Assembly (NCBI GenBank): GCA_963070105.1
Contig: OY718808.1
Location: 1,590,738 to 1,654,737, forward strand
Origin: Litomosoides sigmodontis
Lineage: Eukaryota; Nematoda; Chromadorea; Rhabditida; Onchocercidae
Reading direction: 5' to 3'
Length of the DNA stretch: 64,000 nt
Shown here: in pieces, positions 1 to 10,929 of the stretch
Position numbering within the stretch: position 1 is the stretch's first letter
How the letters are laid out: each line of letters begins with the position of its first letter
Program-made: the position numbers and the translations under genes
Notes under the pieces: generated by a model
Told to the model about the DNA's origin: nothing
What the model saw: only the letters and a program-made list of their open reading frames with translations
Database searches by the model: none

Positions 1-393
1 CTTCCCCCCATCTTGCCCCTCTTTTCATCTTTTAAATTTAACAATCCTTCTACTTTAACGAATTATTCCTCCTTTCCTTCCTTTTTTTTTCGTGTTCAAT
101 GCTAACTGCTAACTGTATTATTTCAATTCCTATTAAGTATGTTAGGTAGCACCGATAGACGTATTACTTATTTCTTATTACTTAGTATTACTTATTTCGC
201 TACATGACAGCAGAAGGAGCTATGGACAACACAACCTGAAGCGATATCATTGTGCTAATTAAACTTTTCGTTTTCAACTATTTCTAGCAGTTGAAATTTC
301 AATTGTGCTTTCAGTGATGAATAAAATGGAACGGATTGACGGGGAGAGGGAAAGGGGGATTTTCCACTTTGTGGAAGCAATTAAAGATCGAAG
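1..393. other. AT-rich flank with no supported gene
   Basis: No coding pattern or clear RNA gene was seen. An open frame on the minus strand (274-522) is leucine- and serine-rich antisense of the purine-rich stretch that forms exon 1 of the next gene and is not considered real. Confidence 0.5.
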
Positions 394-1810
394 ATGAATA
401 TTGAGGAAAGTGAGAAGGAAGCAATGGTGGCGGTGCGGGAGAAGGAGCAGGAAGAGGGAGAGAGGGAGTTTAGAATTCAATCGAATTGGTAAGAACCCTA
501 GCAGTTGCCGTGTCGATGCCACTCAGTTGCTCCGCTCATTGCTCATCGATCGGCGATGAATTCATCTAATACACTACGAAACAGGTCAATGGGAGATGTG
601 GTGATGGAGGAGGGGAAGAGACGTGTGTGTATGACGTGTATATCGTTTAGTTGACTTTTATTTGCTTTTTTTGTTTACACGTATATAATAGCATTTAATA
701 TGTATGGTTGTGTTTATACTTCAATACATTAGATACTGTTGCCAAGTAAACGCATATGAATACGTAAAAGTACGTAATACGTAAAAGCATAGGTGTAGGA
801 TGATAAACGTTTCATTACGTTTACAAATTGACGTACATATTTTCCTGTACGTCAATTTGTAAACGCTTGATCATTTTACGCTTGATGTATTGCATAAATG
901 AGTGAATGAATGTTAATTGTTTTTTTAATTTACCCATTACTGATATCACATGTCCACTGTACATTTGATTGTCATCATTTACATTCTTCATGATATCAGT
1001 TTTGTTTTTCCACGTAACGTTCCACGTCCTTTTTTTTTGTTGAAAAAACGAAAAGATCAGTTATCAAGTTTTTATTTGTAAATTTAGCTATGAGAATTAT
1101 CGTATCGAATACGTTGAAATACATCGCACCACATGTGATACGTACGTTGTAGTAAGTAATTAATAACCTAATAATGTCTGTAATCATAGGAGAAGTACCG
1201 TTAACGTTTAATCCTACGCGTACTACTGGTATCGTTGCTCTTTTAGATATTTCGATCGTTTCAGGTGAAATGTCAAATAGAAAGACCGAATCAGCACCAT
1301 GTGCTATGCTTCCTGGAACAAGTAGCTTAGGTATTGGAAATGTTATCGAAAATGCATCACCGCTTGTCAGTGATGGAACACATAGGAATTCCGATGAATC
1401 ACATACTTCAAATTTTTCAAAATTTTTCAACGTACGTAGTTCTTTTTTTTTTTGTTATTATATTTGTATTATTTCCTTGTGCAGTATTTAAAGTAAAACC
1501 AAGCGATGATAATTTGTGATAATTTTCAAAATTTTTTTGAAATGAGAGGATGAGAAAATATACGAAAAAAAAGGATTTCTTTTTTGTTGATGGAACTAAG
1601 CTATGCTATCATTCATTCATACTTGTGCTAGTAACTTTGATAAGCAGTACAACAGTACGATTTTAATCAATATGTTACTCTTAAATAATTAATAATATAT
1701 TTCAGGTTGGTGGCGTGATGAACATCTTTGGACGTGGCTTCTTGGCTGAACCTGTATTGCGTGATGAAGAAGAAAGCTATCGTTATCTGATGGCTTTAGA
1801 TCGCTATTGA
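394..1810 (+). CDS. Spliced protein-coding gene of unknown function
   Basis: I do not recognise the family. The best-supported part is the 3' end: an open frame ends at 1431 on the donor AAC|GTACGT and joins in phase 0 to the exon 1706-1810 (acceptor ATATTTCAG), whose product ends NIFGRGFLAEP ... YRYLMALDRY and stop. That tail has the balanced composition of a conserved C-terminus. The 5' part is less certain. An ATG at 394 opens a Glu/Lys/Arg-rich exon (starts MNIEESEKEA) ending at 488 on the donor TTG|GTAAGA. A second exon probably starts at 585 after ACAG and continues in phase (SMGDVVMEEGKRR), with a weak donor near 630-645. A third starts near 1190. The minus strand of 996-1430 is also open but has no ATG and no splice partner. 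Exon borders between 585 and 1190 are guesses; the last two exons are the firm part. Confidence 0.45.
818..865. repeat. Perfect 20-bp inverted repeat (hairpin)
   Basis: Bases 818-837 (CGTTTACAAATTGACGTACA) are the exact reverse complement of 846-865, separated by an 8-base loop. It follows a cluster of TACGTAA-like words (about 745-790). It falls in an intron of the first gene if that model is right, otherwise upstream of it. Confidence 0.85.
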
Positions 1811-4460
1811 ATGAGAAAGGATGTACGCGAACATCTTTTTGCATTTTATCCATCGATAATTATAGTCGGATCATTAAATCCACCTCCACATGTCCACTCT
1901 TTCATTCTCTTCACATTTGCATCATTTTCTAAATCGATTAGCATTCAAGTAACTCATTTCTCCACGCGGATACTTTCTTCCTTCACGTTTCTTTACGTTC
2001 GCTAGGTTAAGCATCACTTACATTAGCAATTGCAATAGTCGGATCATTTGATTAGATTTTTTATTTTTCATTACTGTTTTTAAGAAAATGAGATTTCATT
2101 TTTGCTACTTCATATGTCATGACTTCAATTCAATTCAATTCAATTCAATTCAATTCACTCCAATCCAATCCCATCCTGTCTTTTTCTCCATTCACTCTTT
2201 TTTTTCGGGCTTTTTTTTTTTAAATTTAATTACATGTATGCATGATCTGTATTCATTTGGAACAGATTGTGAAATTGTAATTCTGCCTGGTTCTCCTTTC
2301 TTTCTATTCAATTTTTTTTGATGTCATGCTCTTTTCCAAGAAACATGAGTGCGCGTTTTTTTTTATACATATTACCAAGTTAGAAACAATAAGTGAAATA
2401 TGCACATTCGAGATTGATCGAGGTGGCGATGAACGGATATTACACGATCTTCAACTACACCTCAAATTAATTTCGTCAACATTCTCATAGAGAACGTGAA
2501 GTCTGAATTGCAAGTTCAACTTCATTAGGACATATTCTCATGCAGTTGTATATCAGCTAAATTTAGCAATTCGATTAATGCTTTCCGCACAAAAAGCTCT
2601 TTTTACCACGGTTATGACAAACTTTCTAGAATATGAATTTCAATGATTTGATTTGATTTAAATTGGAAGTGAATTTCTTTCAATTTTCGCTAGAAAAATT
2701 GAGGAATAATTAATTTTACAATTAAAGGAACATAAATGCGCCGGTGTTTTCGTTTTTCTTTTTTTTCAACTTATGTGTGAAATTTTAATCTTCGATCAAA
2801 AAGAGTGACGTTAGTTTAAAATGTTTATTAAAAGGAGCACGGTAACATCTAATGAGTTAGTTAACTGTTTGAGATTAAAAACAAAATTTGTGAGAGGTTG
2901 TTTTTTTTTAAGTTATGCGTGTGTGATGGTTTCAACAGGTGTTCATTGGTCGGTTGGTCTGTTTTTACATGAAATATAATTAATGTATTTCTTTTTTAAA
3001 TGAATTTTGTAGACAAGGCAAAAAAACGAAAAACGTGCATTTAATTTTGAAATGATATTTTTGAGTGCATTTCGAGATATGAGCAAGTATACTTAGTGCA
3101 TGTAGGAGGATATGAGATTGGCCTTTTTTTTTCTTTTTGCAATTACTTTTTCTTCTGCATTAGTGGTGATGTCTCTCAAACGGGTAATGTATGTTTCAAT
3201 ATCGTTTGGTTAAATTTTAATTTTTCTATGCTCTTAAGTAGTTTCGCTCTTTCATTGTTCTCATTGTTCCTCAGTGAAATACGGATAGCAAAAAGAAAAA
3301 AGAAAAAAAGGAAGTAACATGTGGGTAATATTGCCAGTGTTGGGAGAGTATTATTTGCATGTGAAAAATTGATAAAATTTTAGTTTTAATAGTGTTTTAC
3401 AATGAGGAGGAATGACCATATTGAAGGAGTCATTTAGAGAGGTCAAACGTAAATGTTTGTTAACCGAATGAATGAAAGCTTCAAAAAATTTTCATCGTTT
3501 GGGAATCATACGGTCTGGATGGATTGATTATTGTTCAGCTATCGTTAGCTGTCAATTTTCCAACGCTTAGAATATTTCGTGGAAATTTGTTGATAACGAA
3601 TGTCTTATGTGAAGTTTGTGAATTTTTGCTTGTCCGACCGCAAATTGACGGTATTTGCGGCGTGTCCCATTCATTGAACTAACTAACATACTGGTATTTG
3701 TTAATTCAACTTTAAATATGTTAAATGTTGAAATGTGGTTTTTTTCTTTTTTGCATTTTCACAAAATTAATCAACAAATTGTCCACAACAATAATAATCC
3801 AAGGAATATTTCATGTAACAGTAATTAGATACATTTTCATTTCCGTCTACAATCTAATTAAAATAGGTGTAATCTCGCGTAGACAATCTGATGCAAATAA
3901 GCCTGATCTCTCTCATTAATCAGATCTTGTTTTCTTCTGCCACTTATGATGAATTCAAACTTTCGACTGCTTCATCTGCCTGTATGGATGCTTGGTCATT
4001 GATCAACATCAACAAATAGTTTCAAACTGCAGCAGAATTCGCAACTTCTAATTAGTGAATAAATTTAATTTCCATTCTCATTGAAATCCTTTGTTTCACT
4101 ATTTTCGCTTCACGTCCTCCGTTTTACACAACAACAACAACAACATTCAGTTAATTTAACTTTGGAAGTGAAAATTTTGAAAGACCGTAATTGCGAAATA
4201 TCTTAATGAATGAAACAGAAGAAGCACATAGAAATTTAAAACAGTGAAATCATTGCGATATATTTCGGTGAAAATTTCATTACGAACTTTAAAAAACGAG
4301 CAACGTTTTCGTGAAATTGCAACATTTTTGGCTATAATTCGTTAGCATTTCATTTATTTAACAATTTTTTTAAAATAAATTTCATTCAATTTTCAGCACA
4401 TCGAATTCATTGCATATATTTGATGCTAGGTGAAGAAGAAAATGCACGGATTATTCCCAA
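1811..4460. other. Non-coding stretch, one weak coding-like island
   Basis: The stretch probably contains the 3' UTR of the upstream gene. A (CAATT)n microsatellite of about six units lies at 2126-2157. A 54-codon open frame at 2326-2490 starts with ATG and ends EIDRGGDERILHDLQ... then stop; its second half is GC-richer than its surroundings, but there are no convincing splice sites, so it is not called as a gene. A small perfect hairpin sits at 3639-3661. The rest is T-rich with no coding signal seen. Confidence 0.4.
3639..3661. repeat. Short perfect hairpin
   Basis: CCGCAAAT, a 7-base loop and ATTTGCGG form an 8-bp perfect stem, GC-rich for this region. Function unknown. Confidence 0.7.
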
Positions 4461-6549
4461 ATGCATCGTCTGAGGCAAAATTTCAATAAATTTTTACTGC
4501 TACGGCAAAAACAACAACAACAACGTTGTCATCATCATCATCATCAACAACACTATCACTTCTGTCTATCTTCAGTTTGCAATTGCTTTTCAATTTTTTT
4601 AACTTTTACCACTCTTTCATCTACATTTAGACTTAAAAATTTCTTAAATGGTAAGTAGACTTGAACTTAAAGATTTTTTTTCTTTACAATTACGATCAAA
4701 ATATTGTTTTTAGAAGAAGAACGATAATGGTGGTGGTGATGGTGAATTTAATGGATGCATTCCGATCGGTAAATTAGCTTTTTCTCCAGCACTTTCATTT
4801 GTTTTTCACGTGTTTCGAACGCTAACGAAAATGAAAATATCACATACGAAATTTGTACTTCATTTTAGAGTGAGAGAGAGAGAGAGAAAAAAAAAGTACA
4901 ATTGATTTCCACTCATTCACCAGTGTACTTTGTAGTACAATTGATCGTTTTATTTATACGCTATTTCATTTCATATTAGAGTTTTTTGAAAATATAAATT
5001 TTTAAAAATTCCCCTTATATTAATTAAATATACTAAAAGATATGCTTATATTATGTGAGTGAAGGAAGTTCATAGAATTGAAATAATTTGAAAGAGCAAA
5101 AAAAGAAAAGCAGCTGGATAAAGAATTGACCAATTATTTTCATCACTGATTTGTTTATCATTTTTTTCGAAAGATTTCAAGATTTCAGTTTTATAATTTA
5201 AAAAATTTTTACAGATAAAGTTGAGAAACGATTCATGCGAAGCAGTGGCCCTGGTGGTCAGAATGTTAATATGGGTTTGTGATTTCTGGTATTTCTGATA
5301 TCATTATCTATAAACCAATCAAATTTTTTTAACAAATAGTATGTTAAAAAATTTAATTGGTTTATAGATATTTAAATAAATTACGATTTTGCGTAGTAAC
5401 GATAATATATTCATTAACTCATGCTTTGGCTATGTTAAAGTCACGTAAATTACTTTAAAGAATGCTTTTGCCTTAACTTTAAAAACTCATTTTAATTATA
5501 TGCAATGATTTGCTTTCAGTGAATACAAAATGTCAAATACGCTTCAATTTAAATGAAGCGGACTGGTTGAGTTCCAAAATGCAAGAGATATTTCGAAAAC
5601 GTTTTCCACGATTGCTCAATAAGCAGCATGATGTTGTGATTTCATCGGATAAATCGAGGATTCAGGTAGTGTGATGCTCACTTGTCGTAGAAGTATTTTC
5701 GTTGATAAATATTTTAAATTCTCATTGAAGGTGTCTTAAGTATAAGTAGACAACAACTCTGTATAAGTTATTGTCATCTTCCTTCCACTAGCAAGAACTG
5801 GAAATTGCTAAATTAAGAAAGTTGCGTTGTAGAAACTGGTAAATTTCATGAATTGGCAAGTGCGTATTTTAAAATCGAAGAGATTTTGCACATTCAGTTC
5901 AACTTCGAAATGAATATTTAACTTATGCATGTTCTCATTTACACGGAAAAAAAAGCTCTCTGATTGGTGAAACAATTCACATCTACCTGTTTTTTTTTCA
6001 GGCAGAGAATCAAGAAGATTGTTTTAATAAGTTGCGGATGATGTTACTGGAATGCAACAAAGAACTACTGGATAACAGATCACCTACAGATCAGGATAAA
6101 ACAATCATCGATAATAGGTAAATCACAATCACTTGACGCTATTTTGCAATCATTTTGTTTGAATGAAACATCACACGCGGAATAAAATTCCCAGCGAAGC
6201 TTTTCCAGCGATTTTTTGAATTAATTATAATGCACGCCAGTGGCCTTCTCTAATTTCCTCTTTAATTGTTGCTGCTTATTTAATTGAAAGAAGAACAAGT
6301 TGATAATAGCAATTTACTAATTATTTCTCTTTTTTTTTGAGAATTAATTTCTCTATTCCTAGGTATCTTATTAATTACGTGTTTGCATTTAATTAAATAG
6401 CTAGTGAAGTAATTAAGAATCAAAAAATCATTAAGTTTAAGCATATGACAACACATTTTAGAGCAAGAAAAGCAGCACAACGGCGATTGTACGCGAAACG
6501 TATTCAATCGCAGAAGAAGAGAAGTCGAGATCCTTACGAGTGTATTTGA
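4461..6549 (+). CDS. ICT1 (MRPL58) homologue: ICT1/MRPL58 peptidyl-tRNA hydrolase, mitochondrial
   Basis: This is a codon-independent peptidyl-tRNA hydrolase of the class I release-factor fold, an integral protein of the mitochondrial large ribosomal subunit that releases peptides from stalled ribosomes. Exons with matching phases are 4714-4768, 5215-5274, 5520-5665, 6002-6117 and 6462-6549. The first encodes an Asp/Gly/Asn-rich stretch ending CIPI, and the next gives DKVEKRFMRSSGPGGQNVNM, which contains the catalytic GGQ loop in the family context SSGPGGQNVN. The third contains VNTKCQIRFN and IFRKRFPRL. The last gives the basic tail RKAAQRRLYAKRIQSQKKR that in the family contacts the mRNA channel. 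The N-terminal exon is unresolved. An ATG at 4461 starts an Arg/Gln/His-rich hydrophobic peptide that would suit a mitochondrial presequence and ends on a strong donor (4650|GTAAGT), but its frame is one base out with exon 4714-4768. Family assignment is secure; the start is not. Confidence 0.93.
5306..5369. repeat. Intronic near-perfect hairpin, 28-bp stem
   Basis: In the second intron after the GGQ exon, ATCTATAAACCAATC... (from 5306) pairs with ...ATTGGTTTATAGAT (to 5369) through 28 pairs with one mismatch and one bulged T, around a 7-base loop. The size (64 nt) and shape are those of a pre-miRNA or a small foldback element. Confidence 0.8.
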
Positions 6550-7056
6550 ATTACTGTCAGCTTACTTCTTGTACAAAGTTAGCAATGATACTGATAGCTT
6601 AAATTTTGAAAATTTGTTAACTTATAATTTTAGAAATCCTTTAAAAAGTTCTCGTAGTCATTTTTCTATGCTAATTTCCTTCACCGAACATGTTGCTCTC
6701 AGGTTGTATGATTGCTGTGATAAGTGTTAAGTTCAAAAAATAAAAACTTCAAAAAATAAATAAAGAATTAATTATGATTTTCCTAATGAATTATTGGTTG
6801 AAATCGTTCACTCCATTACTTGAATAATTAAGCAGGGGTTTAATTAAAAATTCATACAGTCTAGGCGAAAATAAAATCAGACAATCGAATCAGTTATTAA
6901 TTTTTTTTCAGTAAGAAAAAATAGTACATTTTCACTGTTTGTTAAAAAAAAAGATCTGCGTCATACCCATGAACGATTTAAAAAAAAAAGAAATGAAGAG
7001 GAGCTTTTACATTCAATGACATTTGCTCCGAAAAGAAAAGCTACGACGTCATTGCT
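6550..7056. other. 3' UTR of the ICT1 gene and spacer
   Basis: Begins with the presumed ICT1 3' UTR, which carries AATAAA signals near 6739, 6755 and 6759. After them the DNA is AT-rich with no further coding signal seen. Confidence 0.5.
6739..6764 (+). terminator. Polyadenylation signals for the ICT1 gene
   Basis: Three AATAAA hexamers (about 6739, 6755 and 6759) lie 190-215 bases after the ICT1 stop codon, a plausible cleavage and polyadenylation region on the plus strand. Confidence 0.6.
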
Positions 7057-7236
7057 CTATGAACAACCGTGCAAAAAAAAAATTAGAAATGAGTCTATTG
7101 TCGGTGATGTTTTTTGTTGAAAAAAAAATGCGTCATTATCTACTCTGAACAACCTGTTTCGTCTCTCACCGTCTTCGCCTGTTTCAAACGCAATTTGTTG
7201 TAGCAGTACGACGCTTACGTCATCAGTGTACTTCAT
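7057..7236 (-). CDS. Possible short protein, unknown
   Basis: An ATG at 7236 opens 59 codons starting MKYTDDVSVVLLQQIAFETG and continuing through an Asp/Glu/Arg-rich stretch to a stop at 7057. Codons are mostly purine-N-pyrimidine and the segment is GC-richer than its flanks, which suggests coding. No homologue comes to mind. It is convergent with ICT1, about 500 bases beyond its stop. It could be one exon of a longer minus-strand gene or chance; the last third is phenylalanine-rich from T runs. Confidence 0.33.
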   Translation of the reverse strand: MKYTDDVSVVLLQQIAFETGEDGERRNRLFRVDNDAFFFQQKTSPTIDSFLIFFLHGCS

Positions 7237-7257
7237 TTCACTTGAGGGATGAAACAA

Positions 7258-8417
7258 AAAAAATTAACTTATCCTTAAGCCATTTTAATCTACGTGATTA
7301 CGTGAAATCCATCTGTAAACATGTTCCTATAAATTAGCTGTTTTGCTTCAGTGTTAACATTAAAAATACACTTTCATATTTGGGTTGCTTAATTAAAATG
7401 GAAATAATTAGTGTAAAGCAAGCGTTGCCCAATGATTGCTATGAAATCTATCAAACAAATAGCAAAAAATAAAACACCGAGCTAAACTATCGTTTAAGAA
7501 ATTAAATTAGTGTGAAGTAGCTGAGACATCTCATTAATTAAGGAATTTTTTTTCTACCACCGTCACGAACAACAACAGCAACAGCACCTACAACTTCGAA
7601 ATTTCCATAAAACTGAAATAATCGAGACATTCAAAAAAAAGAATTAAACTAATTCAGCTAAGGTTAAAAGCAAAAATTTTGTACAAATTAATAATTTCAT
7701 TAATTTATTAAAACACGTTACTCATACGTGTGACGTAGTTTTTTCCGAACGAACGAAGACGTTATTTGTATTCATCGTTATTTCGATTTTACATGCTTTT
7801 TAAGTGAAATTTTTTGTCATTTACGCTACGTTACGCTTACTTCTTCTTTTTGCGTGCTTTCCATTAACCTTCTTATTGTTGTAAAATTTAAATTTTCTAC
7901 GTAATTTTTCACTGTATTACTTTTTTTTGAACGTTCTTATTGAATAATTTTTTTTTTAGCTTACAAATGTAATACTGAAACGTTGACTGGACGTGAAAAG
8001 AGGCGCGAATTTTGAATGAAAGAACAAATGTGGTAGAACATCAATATTTGTTTTACGGTAATTTATACTAGCAGTTGAAATTGAATTGCTCTGCTGGTGA
8101 AAACTTTAGTTACAAATATGTTTTATTATAGAAATGTGTGCATAAATTTCATTGATAAATAATAATCTTTGCATTTGATTGTTTTGAGAATTCGAGAGGT
8201 TTAATAACATCGATTAATCACACATTAATTTAATCATCAAAACATTAATTTAATCATCAAAATTTGATGAGGAAAGTGGAAGACATAAAACAGGTAGCCA
8301 AGGAATGCAAGATACAATAATTGTAAAAATAGTTGAAAAGGAATTTTTAAATGAAAAAAATAGGAATTCAATTAACGAAACGCCTAAATGTACATTTCAG
8401 CTCGCAGTAAACTTAAC
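7258..8417. other. Non-coding spacer
   Basis: AT-rich with no supported gene. It probably includes the 3' UTR of the minus-strand zinc-finger gene. A 21-base unit (ACATTAATTTAATCATCAAA) is repeated in tandem at about 8222-8262. Confidence 0.5.
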
Positions 8418-9498
8418 CTACTTCCTCCAAGCACTAATTGCACAGCGAATAATTGACGAAGATTTGAGCTTACTTGTTACCAGTTTGTATGTGCCTTTCG
8501 AAACTGTCGTCAACGGGCAAAACTGTTGCTTGCACGGCTCGTCATGACTTCTCCTGTGATATTTCAGAGCGGAGAAATGGGCGAACCTTCTACCGCACGT
8601 TGAACATTCGTAAGGCTTCTCGTCGGTATGACTCCTCACGTGTGCTTTCAGTGAGACTAAAAGGGAGAATCTTTCACCACACACCGAACATTCGTAAGGC
8701 TTCTCGTCGGTATGACTCCTCACGTGTGTCTCCAATGACAGCAAGTGAGAGAATCGTTTCCCACAGATCGAACAGCCGTACGGCATTTCACCGGTATGAC
8801 TCGTCATATGAAGCGTAAGAGTGGACGGATGCGTGAAAGTCCTACTGCATTCACTACATCTATACGGCTTTTCAATGGTGTGAGTTCTCATATGTCTGTA
8901 CAAATGCGACAACCGATCGAAACGTTCCATGCACGTGGAACAGCAGTACTGCTTTCTGTTGGTATCCGTTCGTACGTCAACCTTCAGATGTGATGGATAA
9001 GTGGAACACGTTTCGTTTTCCAGACAGCTGTACAGCTTCTTTGCAATCACTGAATTCTCCGGCTCTACTTGTTCCTCACTCACTTTTGACATTGATGAAT
9101 CCAGCAGCTCCGTTTGCTCCGTTTTAGCTCTCTAAAATTGCGAGAAATTCATTTCAATTACCATTACAATTTTTCACCTCTCGAAAAATTTTCCAACCAA
9201 TTAATCTAATTTTGATATTCAATTTTAGAGGAAGAAAAGAGGAAATAAATAACTGTTAATTTCACTCACTTTTTGCACAGGCGGACGCAACGGATCAATT
9301 TCCTGAAATTACATGAAATTATTTATTTCACTTAAACGTTGAAAATTTGCACTGTACACCTCACAACAGTACTGCACTGTTTCTCCTCTCCTCTTATCCT
9401 GTAAATCTCCTCTCTCCCTGACCTGTAAATGAACTTACCGCTCTTACAACATTAAGAAGCAGGACGGAGAAGAGGGAGAAGTAAGTGTTGTTGTACAT
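8418..9498 (-). CDS. Five-finger C2H2 zinc-finger protein with N-terminal signal peptide
   Basis: Three exons on the minus strand fit in phase 0: 9498-9439, 9302-9270 and 9131-8418, giving 268 residues. Introns are 136 and 138 bases with donors GCG|GTAAGT and AAA|GTGAGT and acceptors TTTCAG and TTTTAG. Five canonical fingers (C-x2-C-x12-H-x3-H) lie at about residues 95-115, 123-143, 151-171, 179-199 and 207-227, joined by TGEKP-type linkers (HTIEKPY, HTGEMPY, HTDEKPY twice), so sequence-specific nucleic-acid binding is expected. Exon 1 encodes MYNNTYFSLFSVLLLNVVRA, a typical signal peptide with a likely cleavage site after VRA. A basic QKRAK patch that could be a nuclear signal follows shortly. 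An internal start at 9092 (MSKVSEEQ) would give a leaderless nuclear form of 224 residues. Fingers 4 and 5 share near-identical linkers, indicating internal duplication. The zinc-finger part is certain; exons 1 and 2 are very likely. Confidence 0.88.
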
Positions 9499-10929
9499 TA
9501 TTGATCAATGATACAACATGTACTGTCTCTCTTACAACAACTCTGTAAAATTTTCAACTTCACGTTTTCTCGTTGAAATGAACACAAATACATTTCCAAG
9601 TATATTGGTAGCGTGGAAGTGAATGACAATAGTTGTACGTTAATTGCTAGGTAATGTTAATTGCTAAATGTATTTCGCAAAGTGACTCGTCAAATTTCAT
9701 GTTCAAAATAAGATCTGTTCGAAATTAACTGTATACATTGAGAAGTGAGTATTCGATGACCAGTTACGATTTCCACTAAAATACCATGCTACCCCTTACT
9801 TACAACTGACGAAGTACCAAACCCACGTTACTGTCTACAGAAGCTAAAATTTCGTTTTTTGAAATGACACACACACACACACACACCCATATATATTTAT
9901 GAATACGTGGACGTATGCCTGATCTATAGTCCTTTTTACAAATATTTCATAAAATTTATCCAAATGCATTCTATGTTTTGTAGGAGAGGAATGTGAAAGA
10001 GAGTTGCATGGATGATGAAATGATTGCACAACTCACGTGTTCCTACGCGTGATGAATTCAGCAATTGAAATGAATCAATTTTGAACGATAAATGGAAAGT
10101 GTCACACAAAGGATCGTTCCGTCATTCTCGTCAAATGTCAAGCAAATATTGGCGTATTTGCAGTTCTGCACGCTTCCACAATCATTCCTATTTTGTATAT
10201 TTTATGAAGCATTTTAATTTTTAATGTTTCACTTTTTACTCGTTTTGCTCACACAAATTTTGAATTATTTAATTTCGCACAATTTTTTTTTTTACTTTAA
10301 TTTGCAAATATTTAGTTGATTGGCATTGTGATTTGATGAAGTTTTTTTTCCTTTACCTAACTCTTCAGCTTTGCTAATTTCTGATAATGAAATCAGGAAT
10401 GAGAATTTAGCTATGTTAAATGATCATCAGACGTAGTATGCGTGGTTTTTTGCGTAAGAGAAAAGTAATTGGCTTTTACCACTAGCTGATAATTTCATTT
10501 TAAAATATATGAGAAAAATGCAAACATATTTCATTTTTCACTACGCAGATTCCATTTTTAATAAATTTTACTAATTTCATAAAAAAAAATATGCCATCGA
10601 ATTTGCCAAATTGTCAAGCAGTCGGCGCACAAAAATTAAACACCAAAAATTTGCCAGACAATGCACAAATTATTTTTCATATAATATTGCATTAAATGAT
10701 GCATGCAGAACTAATTATTCAAATAAAATGCAAATTAACAAACGTTAACATGCAAACTAAATTTTGATTTAAATATCAAATGAACACTAATTGAAAGTTA
10801 AATCCAATGAACAGTGTAAAAATGTTATTAGCCGCAAAGAATAAGAAAAAAGCAATCAAATGGTACCCCACCAAACACCTTTAGCAAAGTTAAACGAATA
10901 AATTGAAAGCAATCGAAAGTGCTCTTCTT
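9499..10929. other. Non-coding spacer
   Basis: Lies between the zinc-finger gene (its upstream side) and the 3' end of the cysteine-rich gene. A short AC tract occurs at about 9870-9887. No coding signal seen; presumably contains the zinc-finger promoter. Confidence 0.5.

Noticed and set aside
996..1430. 145-codon minus-strand open frame
   Set aside because: No ATG at its start and no splice partners. The plus strand of the same DNA has consistent phase-0 splicing to a convincing last exon.
2088..2321. 77-codon plus frame
   Set aside because: Built from a CAATT repeat and T runs; no splice or composition support.
8474..8993. Plus-strand frames of 82-114 codons over the zinc-finger gene
   Set aside because: Antisense shadows of the zinc-finger exon; rich in Arg and Ser as expected from antisense of finger repeats.
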